This document shows, piece after piece, positions 26,065 to 34,066 of a stretch of 64,000 nt of DNA. Every line of letters begins with the position of its first letter. Within the stretch, counting starts at the first letter, position 1. Source of the DNA: Vreelandella profundi (GTDB taxonomy: Bacteria > Pseudomonadota > Gammaproteobacteria > Pseudomonadales > Halomonadaceae); the NCBI RefSeq assembly GCF_019722725.1, contig NZ_CP077941.1, positions 682,001 to 746,000 of the forward strand, written 5' to 3'. The notes below the pieces were generated by a model. It did no database searches and was not told where the DNA came from. It saw only the letters and a list, made by a program, of their open reading frames with translations. Position numbers and translations under genes: made by a program.

Positions 26065-27030
26065 ATGCGCGCACGCCATCAACTCACTGCACTGCTATTA
26101 GCCCTATCAACAAGCTCATTGGCTCAGGCCGATGATTTCGTATTTGGCCATATTTATGAAGCCAGCCATAGCCATCATAAATGGGCTTTATGGGCGGCCG
26201 ATGAAATCGAAAAACGTAGTGAAGGCCGACATCATATCGAGGTTTTTCCCTCTTCCCAACTCGGCAATGAAGTCGAACTCAATGAAGGGCTCGACTTGGG
26301 GACAGTCGATATTATCTACACTGGCAACGCCTTCGCAGGTAATGCTTACCCGCCGATTGCGCTAGGCAGCGCACCTTTCGTCTTCCGTGATTTTGATCAT
26401 TGGATGGCTTATTCGACAAGCGATCTTTTTCAAGAATTGGCCCAGGGGTATGAAGAAACCACCGGGCATGTGCCGCTGGGTTTAATCTATTTCGGCCAGC
26501 GCCACGTCACTGCTAATAAACCGATACTGACGCCAGATGATATGAAGGGCATGAAAATTCGCGTGCCGGACGCCTCTCTGTTGCTGATGTTCCCCAGAGC
26601 GGTGGGCGCCAACCCGACCCCGATTGCGTTTTCGGAAGTTTATCTAGCGCTTCAACAAGGAGTTGTTGATGGCCAGGAGAATCCGTTGCCCATCATCCAG
26701 GCGATGAAATTTTATGAAGTGCAGTCCGATATTTCACTGACCGGCCACATCTTTGATAGCCAGCCAATCATCATGAACGGTAACGCCTGGGCAGATCTTT
26801 CTGCTGACGATCAGACGATGTTCCAGGATGTTTTCCGCGAAGCCGCTGAGCAGGGAAGCCTTGATATCTATCAGCAAGAGCAGGACTTGGTGTCCTGGTT
26901 TGAGGAACAAGGAACGCAGGTGCACCAAGTGGACCGCGAACCCTTCGCTGAGCTGGTGATGCCGAAGCTGACAGATGAAAGCGCCGGTTGGACGGTTGAA
27001 CAATATCAGCGTTTGGAGGCGATTGAGTAA
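26065..27030 (+). CDS. dctP: TRAP transporter substrate-binding protein
   Basis: A periplasmic receptor of 321 residues, DctP family. The signal peptide is about 1-20 (LLLALSTSSLAQA). The ligand-binding block MKIRVPDASLLLMF contains the conserved Arg that holds a carboxylate, and FSEVYLALQQGVVDGQENP follows. AAGGAG at 26053-26058 fixes the start; an in-frame 25966 has none. It leads an operon with both membrane subunits and a dehydratase. The ligand is probably a sugar acid, judged from the dehydratase. Confidence 0.95.
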   Translation: MRARHQLTALLLALSTSSLAQADDFVFGHIYEASHSHHKWALWAADEIEKRSEGRHHIEVFPSSQLGNEVELNEGLDLGTVDIIYTGNAFAGNAYPPIALGSAPFVFRDFDHWMAYSTSDLFQELAQGYEETTGHVPLGLIYFGQRHVTANKPILTPDDMKGMKIRVPDASLLLMFPRAVGANPTPIAFSEVYLALQQGVVDGQENPLPIIQAMKFYEVQSDISLTGHIFDSQPIIMNGNAWADLSADDQTMFQDVFREAAEQGSLDIYQQEQDLVSWFEEQGTQVHQVDREPFAELVMPKLTDESAGWTVEQYQRLEAIE

Positions 27031-27605
27031 TGAGGAAAGACAACGACGATCTCCGTAGTGAGATGACGGCGATGTCAGAGCAACCCGGCCGCGAAAGCGC
27101 GGCTGGGAGTGATGAAAGACCGCTCGCAGCCTCAGCGGATACTCCGCCAACGAAGTGGGTACTTGAGGATCATGTCGCGCTTGGGGTTTTGATGCTGTTG
27201 GGCGCCGTGGTCTTCGCCCAGTTTTTATCACGCTATGTCTTTAATCACTCCATCGGCTGGACTGAGGAGGGCGCCCGCATGCTGTTGGTGCTGCTGGTGT
27301 TCATTGGAGCGGCGGGCGCTGCTTCACGGCGTGGCCATATTTACGTCGAGATTCTTGAGCTAATCATACCGAATAAGGCAAAGCGCTGGCTGCAAGGTTT
27401 CAATAACTTGCTTAGCGCGGTTTTCTTCGGATACGTGGCATGGCTGGCGTGGCAGGTGGGCCAGCGAGTCTGGCATTCCACCATGAGCACAATGCCGATC
27501 TCTAAGGGTTGGCTGTACACCGTGGTGGCCGTTGCCTGTGCGGCACTGGCACTGCGCATGGCCCGCCAGGGCATCAGCTACTGGCGAGATGAGGAGAACA
27601 AATGA
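27030..27605 (+). CDS. dctQ: TRAP transporter small permease
   Basis: A four-helix membrane subunit of 191 residues. The DctQ pattern RYVFNHSIGWTEEGARMLLV is at about 69-88. An unusually long polar N-terminus (about 45 residues, rich in Ser and Glu) precedes the first helix, so an internal start such as the ATG at 27063 or 27072 is possible. Its ATG overlaps the last base of dctP and it overlaps dctM by four bases. Confidence 0.92.
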   Translation: MRKDNDDLRSEMTAMSEQPGRESAAGSDERPLAASADTPPTKWVLEDHVALGVLMLLGAVVFAQFLSRYVFNHSIGWTEEGARMLLVLLVFIGAAGAASRRGHIYVEILELIIPNKAKRWLQGFNNLLSAVFFGYVAWLAWQVGQRVWHSTMSTMPISKGWLYTVVAVACAALALRMARQGISYWRDEENK

Positions 27606-28873
27606 TCATTCTGCTTTTTGTGGCGTTGGCGTGTCTGCTGTTGATCGGCGCCCCAGTCGCAGTGGCGTTGGCCGGGTCATCACTGATTTATCTGCTGGCG
27701 TCGGGGCGAATTCCAGACATCATTCTCATTCAGCAAATGGTGGGAGGCGTTGATAGCTTTCCACTGCTCGCCGTGCCGTTCTTTATTCTAGCGGGCAATT
27801 TGATGAACGTCTGTGGCGTAACCGAGCGGATCTTCAGCTTTGCTAATGCAATGGTGGGATGGACGCGCGGTGGTTTAGGCCATGTCAACGTGGGCGCCTC
27901 GGTAATATTTGCGGGGATGTCGGGGGCGGCAATCGCCGATGCTGGTGGCCTGGGTGCCGTAGAGATCAAGGCTATGCGCGACCAGGGGTACGACGTTGAT
28001 TTCGCCGTGGGCATTACCGGTGCCTCTTCTACCGTGGGGCCAATTATTCCCCCCTCGCTTCCTCTGGTGGTTTATGGCGTGGTGGCATCGGCGTCCATTG
28101 GCCAGCTGTTCATTGCGGGCATTGTGCCTGGCCTACTGATTGCGGCAATGCTGATGTTGATGGTAGCGGTTATTTCTCACCGACGTGGCTATCCGATCGG
28201 CGAGCGCTTCTCTGTGAGCCGCCTGCTCTCAACCTTTATGCATGCAGCGCTTTCACTGCTAATCCCGATAATTATCGTTGGCGGCATCGTTTTAGGGATT
28301 TTTACTCCAACCGAAAGCGCCATTGCAGCCGTGGCCTATGTATTGGTATTGGCAACGCTGGTTTATCGCAGCACCGGTTGGCGCCAAATTATAACGGTCT
28401 TCCGAGAAACCGTTGAGATGACCTCGGTGGTGCTGCTGATTGTGGCTGCCTCTTCCATCTTTGCTTGGATTCTTACCCGTGAAGGAGTGCCTTCCGCCTT
28501 CGCAGAAGCAGTGGTAGCGGTGGCCGATAATCCGATTGTGATTCTTCTGCTGATTAACCTGATTCTGTTAGTTGTCGGCTGTTTCATGGAAACCGTGGCG
28601 GCTATTACCATTTTGACACCTGTGCTGCTGCCGCTGGCCGTTCAGGCCGGCGTCGACCCCGTCCAGTTCGGTATCATTATGGTGCTTAACCTGATGATTG
28701 GGCTGCTGACACCTCCGGTAGGGTTGGTGCTGTTTATTCTGGCCAGAGTGGCTGACATTTCGTTTCCCCGTGCGGTAAGGGCAACGCTGCCCTTTATTGC
28801 GGCGCTTTTAGTATCGCTTTTGCTAATTACGTTTATCCCTGCTTTGACGCTATGGCTGCCTAGCCTGGTTTAG
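27602..28873 (+). CDS. dctM: TRAP transporter large permease
   Basis: The 423-residue ion-coupled translocation subunit. It has the DctM blocks FPLLAVPFFILAGNLMNVCG, GMSGAAIADAGGLGAVE and PSLPLVVYGV, and ends LVLFILARVADISF, a typical tail region. It works with dctQ and the dctP receptor to import an organic acid with sodium. Confidence 0.95.
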   Translation: MIILLFVALACLLLIGAPVAVALAGSSLIYLLASGRIPDIILIQQMVGGVDSFPLLAVPFFILAGNLMNVCGVTERIFSFANAMVGWTRGGLGHVNVGASVIFAGMSGAAIADAGGLGAVEIKAMRDQGYDVDFAVGITGASSTVGPIIPPSLPLVVYGVVASASIGQLFIAGIVPGLLIAAMLMLMVAVISHRRGYPIGERFSVSRLLSTFMHAALSLLIPIIIVGGIVLGIFTPTESAIAAVAYVLVLATLVYRSTGWRQIITVFRETVEMTSVVLLIVAASSIFAWILTREGVPSAFAEAVVAVADNPIVILLLINLILLVVGCFMETVAAITILTPVLLPLAVQAGVDPVQFGIIMVLNLMIGLLTPPVGLVLFILARVADISFPRAVRATLPFIAALLVSLLLITFIPALTLWLPSLV

Positions 28874-28890
28874 ATTGGAGATTTAGTGGC

Positions 28891-30066
28891 ATGAATCATC
28901 TGAAAAATACCCGTTCGGTTGCTCAGGATGCTGTTATCGAGGCGATTGATATGGTGCCGATTGGCAGCTATCTACCGGCGGATGGCGGCTACGGAAGCGC
29001 ACGGGAAATCGGTCATGCGCGCATGGCAACGCTGGTTTTTGTGCGCTTTTCATCGGGCATCATGGGCATCGGCGAATGTTACGGCCCGCCGAAGACGACG
29101 CTGGCGTACTTGGATATTCTGCGCGAAGCCTACGTAGGAGAGAGCGCCTTCGACCACCGCGTAATCTGGCGGCGCATGAGCAACGTACTCTATCACGTGC
29201 GTGCCCAAAGTCAGCTTGCGGCTGCGGTGAGCGGGCTGGATATTGCGCTTCACGACGGGCTAGGCAAGCTGTTAGGACTGCCTATTTACCGGCTGCTGGG
29301 TGGTGAAGAGCAAGCGTCGGTGCAGGTTTATGCGTCCGGCGGCTATTTCCACGAGCCGGCGGCGCTACCGCTTGAGGCGCAGCTTGAACGCGTGGCAGGA
29401 CAGTTCGACGGCTACAAGATCAAAATTGGCCATGGCATCAAGAGTGATTTTGAGCGAATGCAGTGCGCGCGTCGTATTCTTGGCGATGACGTGGCGATCA
29501 TGGTAGATATCAACGGCGCTTATACGGCCGATTTGGCGCTGGAATCGATAGCGGCGCTGGCGCCGCTGCGGCCTTACTGGATTGAGGAACCGGTCGCACC
29601 GGAGGATCTTCCCGGTTTTCGTCGCCTTGCTTCACGTCGCGAAGGGCGTATTGCAGCGGGTGAGGCGTCGGTTAATGCCGTTGAGTTTCGTGAGCTGGCT
29701 GCTACGGGCGGTGTCGATGTACTGATGCCAGACCTTAATCTGTGCGGTGGCTATGTCGAGGCCTTGAGAATCGCCGATATGGCGCATCTCAACGGGCTGA
29801 GGATTTCGCCGCACGTGTGGGGAAGTGCGGTCGGTATTGTGGCCGCTGCGCACTTCGCCGCCGCGCTGCCACCGCATCCGCATCCTGATCGTGCGCATAC
29901 GCCCACCTGGGTTGAGTTTGACGTCTCAGCAAGCAACCCGCTGCGTGAAGCGCTTCTGACCGAGCCGCTTAAGCTTTCGCAAGGCCGCCTTGCTCTGCCG
30001 ACGCGGCCCGGCCTGGGTATCGATATTGATGAAGAGCGATTAAAAGCACTCAAGATTGATTGCTAA
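28891..30066 (+). CDS. Mandelate racemase/muconate lactonizing enzyme family dehydratase
   Basis: An enolase-superfamily enzyme of 391 residues. Capping domain about 15-140; barrel bases K176 and K178 in YKIKIG; metal ligands D206 (MVDING), E232 (WIEEP) and E258 (AAGE); D281 and H308 (SPHVWGS) as the second base pair. This is the mandelate racemase subgroup layout, in which most members dehydrate sugar acids such as galactarate or gluconate. It follows dctM after 17 bases, which implies that the imported compound is its substrate. Substrate identity is not determined. Confidence 0.92.
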   Translation: MNHLKNTRSVAQDAVIEAIDMVPIGSYLPADGGYGSAREIGHARMATLVFVRFSSGIMGIGECYGPPKTTLAYLDILREAYVGESAFDHRVIWRRMSNVLYHVRAQSQLAAAVSGLDIALHDGLGKLLGLPIYRLLGGEEQASVQVYASGGYFHEPAALPLEAQLERVAGQFDGYKIKIGHGIKSDFERMQCARRILGDDVAIMVDINGAYTADLALESIAALAPLRPYWIEEPVAPEDLPGFRRLASRREGRIAAGEASVNAVEFRELAATGGVDVLMPDLNLCGGYVEALRIADMAHLNGLRISPHVWGSAVGIVAAAHFAAALPPHPHPDRAHTPTWVEFDVSASNPLREALLTEPLKLSQGRLALPTRPGLGIDIDEERLKALKIDC

Positions 30067-30080
30067 CAAGTGATTGATTT

Positions 30081-30107
30081 AGGCAGCTAGCACCCGTGCG
30101 GCTGCCT
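30081..30107. terminator. Hairpin between convergent operons
   Basis: AGGCAGC (30081-30087) pairs with GCTGCCT (30101-30107) between the dehydratase and the ABC ATPase gene. There is no strong T-run, so this is a modest candidate. Confidence 0.35.
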
Positions 30108-30109
30108 GC

Positions 30110-30913
30110 CTAGGTCAGTTTTGCTCCATGGCGCCCAAGCGGAATCATCATGGGTTTGCCACTGACCGGGTCTTCAATGACCCGGCTCTCTAGGCCAAAC
30201 ACCTCCCGCACCATCTGCTCGGTGAGTATCTGCTCCGGCGGGCCCACTGCGTAAATCTTCCCCTTCGCCATCGCTACAAGCCTATCGGCGTAGCGGGCGG
30301 CCAGGTTGAGTTCGTGCAGCACCATTACGACGGTGGTGCCTCGCGCCTGATTGAGATCGGTCAACAGGTCGAGCACCTCAATCTGATGGTTGATGTCGAG
30401 AAAAGTGGTCGGCTCATCGAGTAGCAGTACGTTCGTTTGCTGCGCAAGCGCCATGGCGATCCAGGCCCGCTGGCGCTGCCCGCCCGAAAGCTCTTCGACG
30501 GCGGCATCGGCCAGGGCGGTCATGTGGGTGGCCCTCAGGGCCTCCGCCACGGCGGCATCATCGTTTGCATTCCAGCGTTTAAACGGCCCCTGATGGGGGT
30601 GGCGGCCGCGGCTGACCAGATCCAGCACGGTAATACCTTCTGGTGCGATAGGGGATTGCGGCAAAAATCCCAGCTGCTGCGCCAGGCGTCGCGTGGGCAG
30701 CTTATGAATAGCGTTGCCATCGAGTAATACGTCACCCTGCGTAGGGGTTAGCAGCCTCGATAGTACGCGTAGCAGGGTCGATTTTCCGCAGGCGTTGGCA
30801 CCGACAATGGCCGTGGTATGGCCGGCAGAAACGGTGAGGCTGACGTCATCGAGCACGGGGCGCTCCCCGTAGCCGGCCACCAGGCCTTGGGCGAGTAACG
30901 AGGAAGCGTTCAT
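30110..30913 (-). CDS. Iron-siderophore ABC transporter ATPase
   Basis: A 267-residue FecE/FepC-like ATPase that powers uptake of ferric chelates. Walker A GANACGKST is at 38-46, signature LSGGQRQRA at 142-150 and Walker B VLLLDEPTT at 162-170. It is last in the five-gene iron unit, and its ATG overlaps the upstream permease stop by four bases. Confidence 0.95.
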   Translation of the reverse strand: MNASSLLAQGLVAGYGERPVLDDVSLTVSAGHTTAIVGANACGKSTLLRVLSRLLTPTQGDVLLDGNAIHKLPTRRLAQQLGFLPQSPIAPEGITVLDLVSRGRHPHQGPFKRWNANDDAAVAEALRATHMTALADAAVEELSGGQRQRAWIAMALAQQTNVLLLDEPTTFLDINHQIEVLDLLTDLNQARGTTVVMVLHELNLAARYADRLVAMAKGKIYAVGPPEQILTEQMVREVFGLESRVIEDPVSGKPMMIPLGRHGAKLT

Positions 30914-31953
30914 AGAGAGCCTCTGCTTTTATTGTCGCGAATAATCAGATAAATGAGGTAAGGGGCGCCCAGCACGCCGGTGACAATGCCGACCGGGTAG
31001 CGCGCGGGCAGCAGAAACTGGCCGGCGTAATCGCTGAGTAATACCAGTAGGGCACCCACCAGCGCAGAGGGGATCAGCAGTGAGCCGTTTCTACCGATCA
31101 GGCGCGCGGCAATCGGGCCGGAAAGAAAGGCGACGAACGCGATGGGGCCGGAAACTGACGTCGCGAACGCCACCAGGGCCACGGCACAAACGACGATAGT
31201 GATGCGCGTAACGGCTAAACGAACCCCTAAGCCTGCCGCTATATCATCACCCATGCGCATAGTTTCAAGGTCACGGCTACGGCTTAGCAGCAGCCCGCCG
31301 AAGAGCACAAGCGCGATGGATAGCGGCAGCGCCTGGTCAAGCTGCGCGCCGTTGACACTGCCGGTCAACCAGCGCAGTGCTTCCTGCAGCGTCCAGCTGG
31401 GCGCACGCATCAGCAGGTAGGCGGTCACGCTTTGCAGCATGGCGGCAAGGCCAATGCCGATCAGGATCAAACGCCCGCCGGTGACGCCCTGCTGCCAAGA
31501 GAGCGCGTAGATCAACAGGGCAACGCCGAGCCCTGCGCCAATCGCCACCATGGAAACGGCCGGGCCGCTCATTGATAGCACCACGATGGCGAAAACGGCG
31601 CCGGTACTGGCCCCCGTGCTGATACCAATAATGTCGGGGCTGGCGAGCGGGTTGCGTAGCATGGTTTGAAAGGCGACGCCGCCGAGGCCAAAGCACGCAC
31701 CGGTCAGTACCGAAATGACCGCTCGCGGAAGGCGTAATTCACGCACGGTAAAGCCTGCCCCAGGAATTTCCGCCCCGCCAAGAACGCGCAGCACGGTCAT
31801 CAGCGGGGTAAAGGACTGCCCCAGCGTTAGCGTCAACGCCACGCCTGCCAGTAATAAAACGACCAGAACCGCCACCATGCGCAGGCGGCGTTTGGCCTGT
31901 GCTTGACGCATTCGGCCGAACTCAGCCGTCGCGTGGAGCGTCTGACCGGTCAT
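30910..31953 (-). CDS. Iron-siderophore ABC permease, FecCD family (second)
   Basis: A membrane permease of 347 residues with about nine to ten helices. The family motif RLPRAVISVLTGACFGLGGV lies at about 73-92, then RNPLASPDIIGISTGA. It pairs with the permease upstream (four-base overlap) to form the FepD/FepG-like channel. Confidence 0.94.
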   Translation of the reverse strand: MTGQTLHATAEFGRMRQAQAKRRLRMVAVLVVLLLAGVALTLTLGQSFTPLMTVLRVLGGAEIPGAGFTVRELRLPRAVISVLTGACFGLGGVAFQTMLRNPLASPDIIGISTGASTGAVFAIVVLSMSGPAVSMVAIGAGLGVALLIYALSWQQGVTGGRLILIGIGLAAMLQSVTAYLLMRAPSWTLQEALRWLTGSVNGAQLDQALPLSIALVLFGGLLLSRSRDLETMRMGDDIAAGLGVRLAVTRITIVVCAVALVAFATSVSGPIAFVAFLSGPIAARLIGRNGSLLIPSALVGALLVLLSDYAGQFLLPARYPVGIVTGVLGAPYLIYLIIRDNKSRGSL

Positions 31954-33026
31954 AGAGAGCCTACTTTGCGGTTGCGCACAATCCAGATAAACACGGGAGC
32001 GCCAATAAACGCCGTCACAATGCCTACGTCGAGCTCCGATGGCTGCACGATCAGACGGCCAACGACATCAGACAGCGTGAGGAGTACGGCACCTGCCAGG
32101 GCAGAGAAGGGCAGCAGCCAGCGGTAATCGCCGCCGACGAGCAGTCGGCAGGCGTGCGGCACGACTAAACCGACGAAGCCAATGGGGCCGCAGACCGCCG
32201 TAATAGCGCCGCAGAGCAGTACCGCACCAATCGCTGACATCGCCCGAGCGATGGCGACCTTTTCACCCAGCCCCGCGGCCGTATCATCCCCAAGCGCCAG
32301 TAGGTTGAGCTTGCGCGCAGCCAGCAGGGTGATCACAAACCCAACGAGCAAAAAGGGCAGCACCGGCACTATCTGGTCAGGCGTGGCGCCGCCCACTCCC
32401 CCTACAAGCCAAGACTGTACCAGCCCGGCAATATCGTTACGCGGCAAGATGACCGCCGTGGCCAGCGAACTCAGCGCCGCCGTGGTGGCGGCACCGGCAA
32501 GCGCTAGCCGCAGCGGCGTAGCGCCTCCGCGAGATAGGCTCGCAATGGCGTAAACCGCAACGGCCGTTAGCCCGGCGCCCGCAATCGCGGTCCAGATATA
32601 GGTGGTCGTTTGATCAATCCCAAACCAGGCGATGCCAATCACAATGGCCAGCGCCGCTCCGGCGTTCACGCCTAATAGGCCTGGGTCGGCAAGCGGGTTG
32701 CGCGTCAGGCCCTGCATCACGCCGCCCGAAACGCCCAGCGCGGCCCCGGCAAGAATCGCCAGCAGCGTGCGCGGAATGCGAGTGGCAACGGCGGCATCTC
32801 CGATGCTTTCGACCTGTCCGCTCAACGCCGCCGCAATTTCTGGCCAGCCAACATCGCGGGTGCCAAAGGCCACGGAAAGTATCACCGCCACGGCCAGTAA
32901 CGCTAGCAACGCTATACCCGCCGCTAGCCGCTTACTCAGCTGGCGATGTCGAAGGCGCGTACTGTCGTCAGTCGCCGTGACGCCGTTAGTCTGACTGGCG
33001 TGCGGCTTCTGAGAGTAGGTCAGCAT
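31950..33026 (-). CDS. Iron-siderophore ABC permease, FecCD family (first)
   Basis: A 358-residue permease with RIPRTLLAILAGAALGVSGG, RNPLADPGLLGVNAGAA and VGLVVPHACRLLVG, the conserved FecCD segments. The only in-frame ATG upstream of the first helix lies inside the end of the binding-protein gene, a 41-base overlap. A polar N-terminal extension of about 35 residues results. Confidence 0.93.
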   Translation of the reverse strand: MLTYSQKPHASQTNGVTATDDSTRLRHRQLSKRLAAGIALLALLAVAVILSVAFGTRDVGWPEIAAALSGQVESIGDAAVATRIPRTLLAILAGAALGVSGGVMQGLTRNPLADPGLLGVNAGAALAIVIGIAWFGIDQTTTYIWTAIAGAGLTAVAVYAIASLSRGGATPLRLALAGAATTAALSSLATAVILPRNDIAGLVQSWLVGGVGGATPDQIVPVLPFLLVGFVITLLAARKLNLLALGDDTAAGLGEKVAIARAMSAIGAVLLCGAITAVCGPIGFVGLVVPHACRLLVGGDYRWLLPFSALAGAVLLTLSDVVGRLIVQPSELDVGIVTAFIGAPVFIWIVRNRKVGSL

Positions 33027-33978
33027 AATCGTCTAATAACCAAGGAATCGACATCGGGGTGGGGTTGGCCGCAGCGCCCAGCGGTGTATTGCCCAGCAGC
33101 ACAATGGCACCGTTTTCAACGGCTGGAAGTCGGGACGTTAATGGGTGGGCAGTGAGCTGATCAACCAGCGCCTGGCCACCGTAGGTGACGAGAATATCCA
33201 CATCGTTGAGCTCATCAATCAGTTCAGAGCTGATTTCGCCCGAGTATTTACCAGGAGGGGAGTTCTGTTTGACGATATTTGGCGAGACCATCCCTAAATC
33301 ATGAAAAAACCGCACGCGTGCATCGTTGTCGTTGTAAAAAGAGATACGCCCAAGGTTGGTGGGATCAAGGTGGGTCACGAACATCGCCGTTTTGCCTTCA
33401 AGCTCGGGATGCGCAGCGGCGGTATCGGCAATGGTTGTTTCAAGGCGTTCAACCAGCGCTTCGCCTTCTTCAGCCATGCCCATGCCTGCGCTATTGAGCA
33501 GAATCATGTCGCGCCAGTCAGTGGTCCAGGGGCCTTCGGTGTAGGCGACGACCGGCGCGATCTGGCTCAAGGTGTCATAGTCGGATTGGCTGAGCCCTGA
33601 GTAAGCGGCAAGAATCACATCCGGCTGGCTGGCGGCAACGGCTTCGAAATCAATTCCGTCACCTTCGTCGAACAGTGCCGGGAGCGGAGCATCAATCTCC
33701 TCAAAATGCGCTTCCACCCAAGGCAGCAGGCCAGAGTTGTCATCGTCGCCAAAGCCTGCGGCAGCAAAGCCAACCGGCACAACGCCCAGGGCAAGCGGTA
33801 TCTCATGGTTTGCCCAGGCCACCGTCGCGATCCGTTCAGGCTTTTTGGCCAGTACGGTGGTACCCAAAGCGTGTTCAATTTCAAGCGGATATTCTTGGGC
33901 GCTCACCAAGGCCGAGCTCAAGGTGAGCGTTGCCATCGTCGCAAGGCCGAGCGTTTTACTACTCAGTAACCAGGTCAT
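32986..33978 (-). CDS. Iron-siderophore ABC substrate-binding protein
   Basis: A periplasmic receptor of 330 residues (signal peptide about 1-27, LATLTLSS-type core). It has KKPERIATVAWANHEIPLAL and the class III binding-protein pattern QPDVILAAYSGLSQSDYDTL followed by APVVAYTEGPW. The ATG at 33978 is preferred over GTG 33981 because GGAG lies seven bases before it. A hairpin separates it from the receptor gene upstream. Confidence 0.92.
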   Translation of the reverse strand: MTWLLSSKTLGLATMATLTLSSALVSAQEYPLEIEHALGTTVLAKKPERIATVAWANHEIPLALGVVPVGFAAAGFGDDDNSGLLPWVEAHFEEIDAPLPALFDEGDGIDFEAVAASQPDVILAAYSGLSQSDYDTLSQIAPVVAYTEGPWTTDWRDMILLNSAGMGMAEEGEALVERLETTIADTAAAHPELEGKTAMFVTHLDPTNLGRISFYNDNDARVRFFHDLGMVSPNIVKQNSPPGKYSGEISSELIDELNDVDILVTYGGQALVDQLTAHPLTSRLPAVENGAIVLLGNTPLGAAANPTPMSIPWLLDDYADLLSEAARQSD

Positions 33979-34000
33979 CACTACGCTCCAAATTAATAAG

Positions 34001-34033
34001 ATGGCCGCCTCAGACGGTACTCAAGGCGGCCAT
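34001..34033 (-). promoter_or_regulatory. Intercistronic hairpin between receptor and binding-protein genes
   Basis: ATGGCCGCCT (34001-34010) and AGGCGGCCAT (34024-34033) form a perfect 10-bp stem with a 13-base loop. On the transcribed minus strand it follows the receptor stop at once, with only a weak T-rich tail. It may cap or partly terminate mRNA so that the receptor is made in excess over the ABC proteins (inference). Confidence 0.55.
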
Positions 34034-34066
34034 GTCGCCATCAGTAGCTGACAGCGCTTGCGTCAA

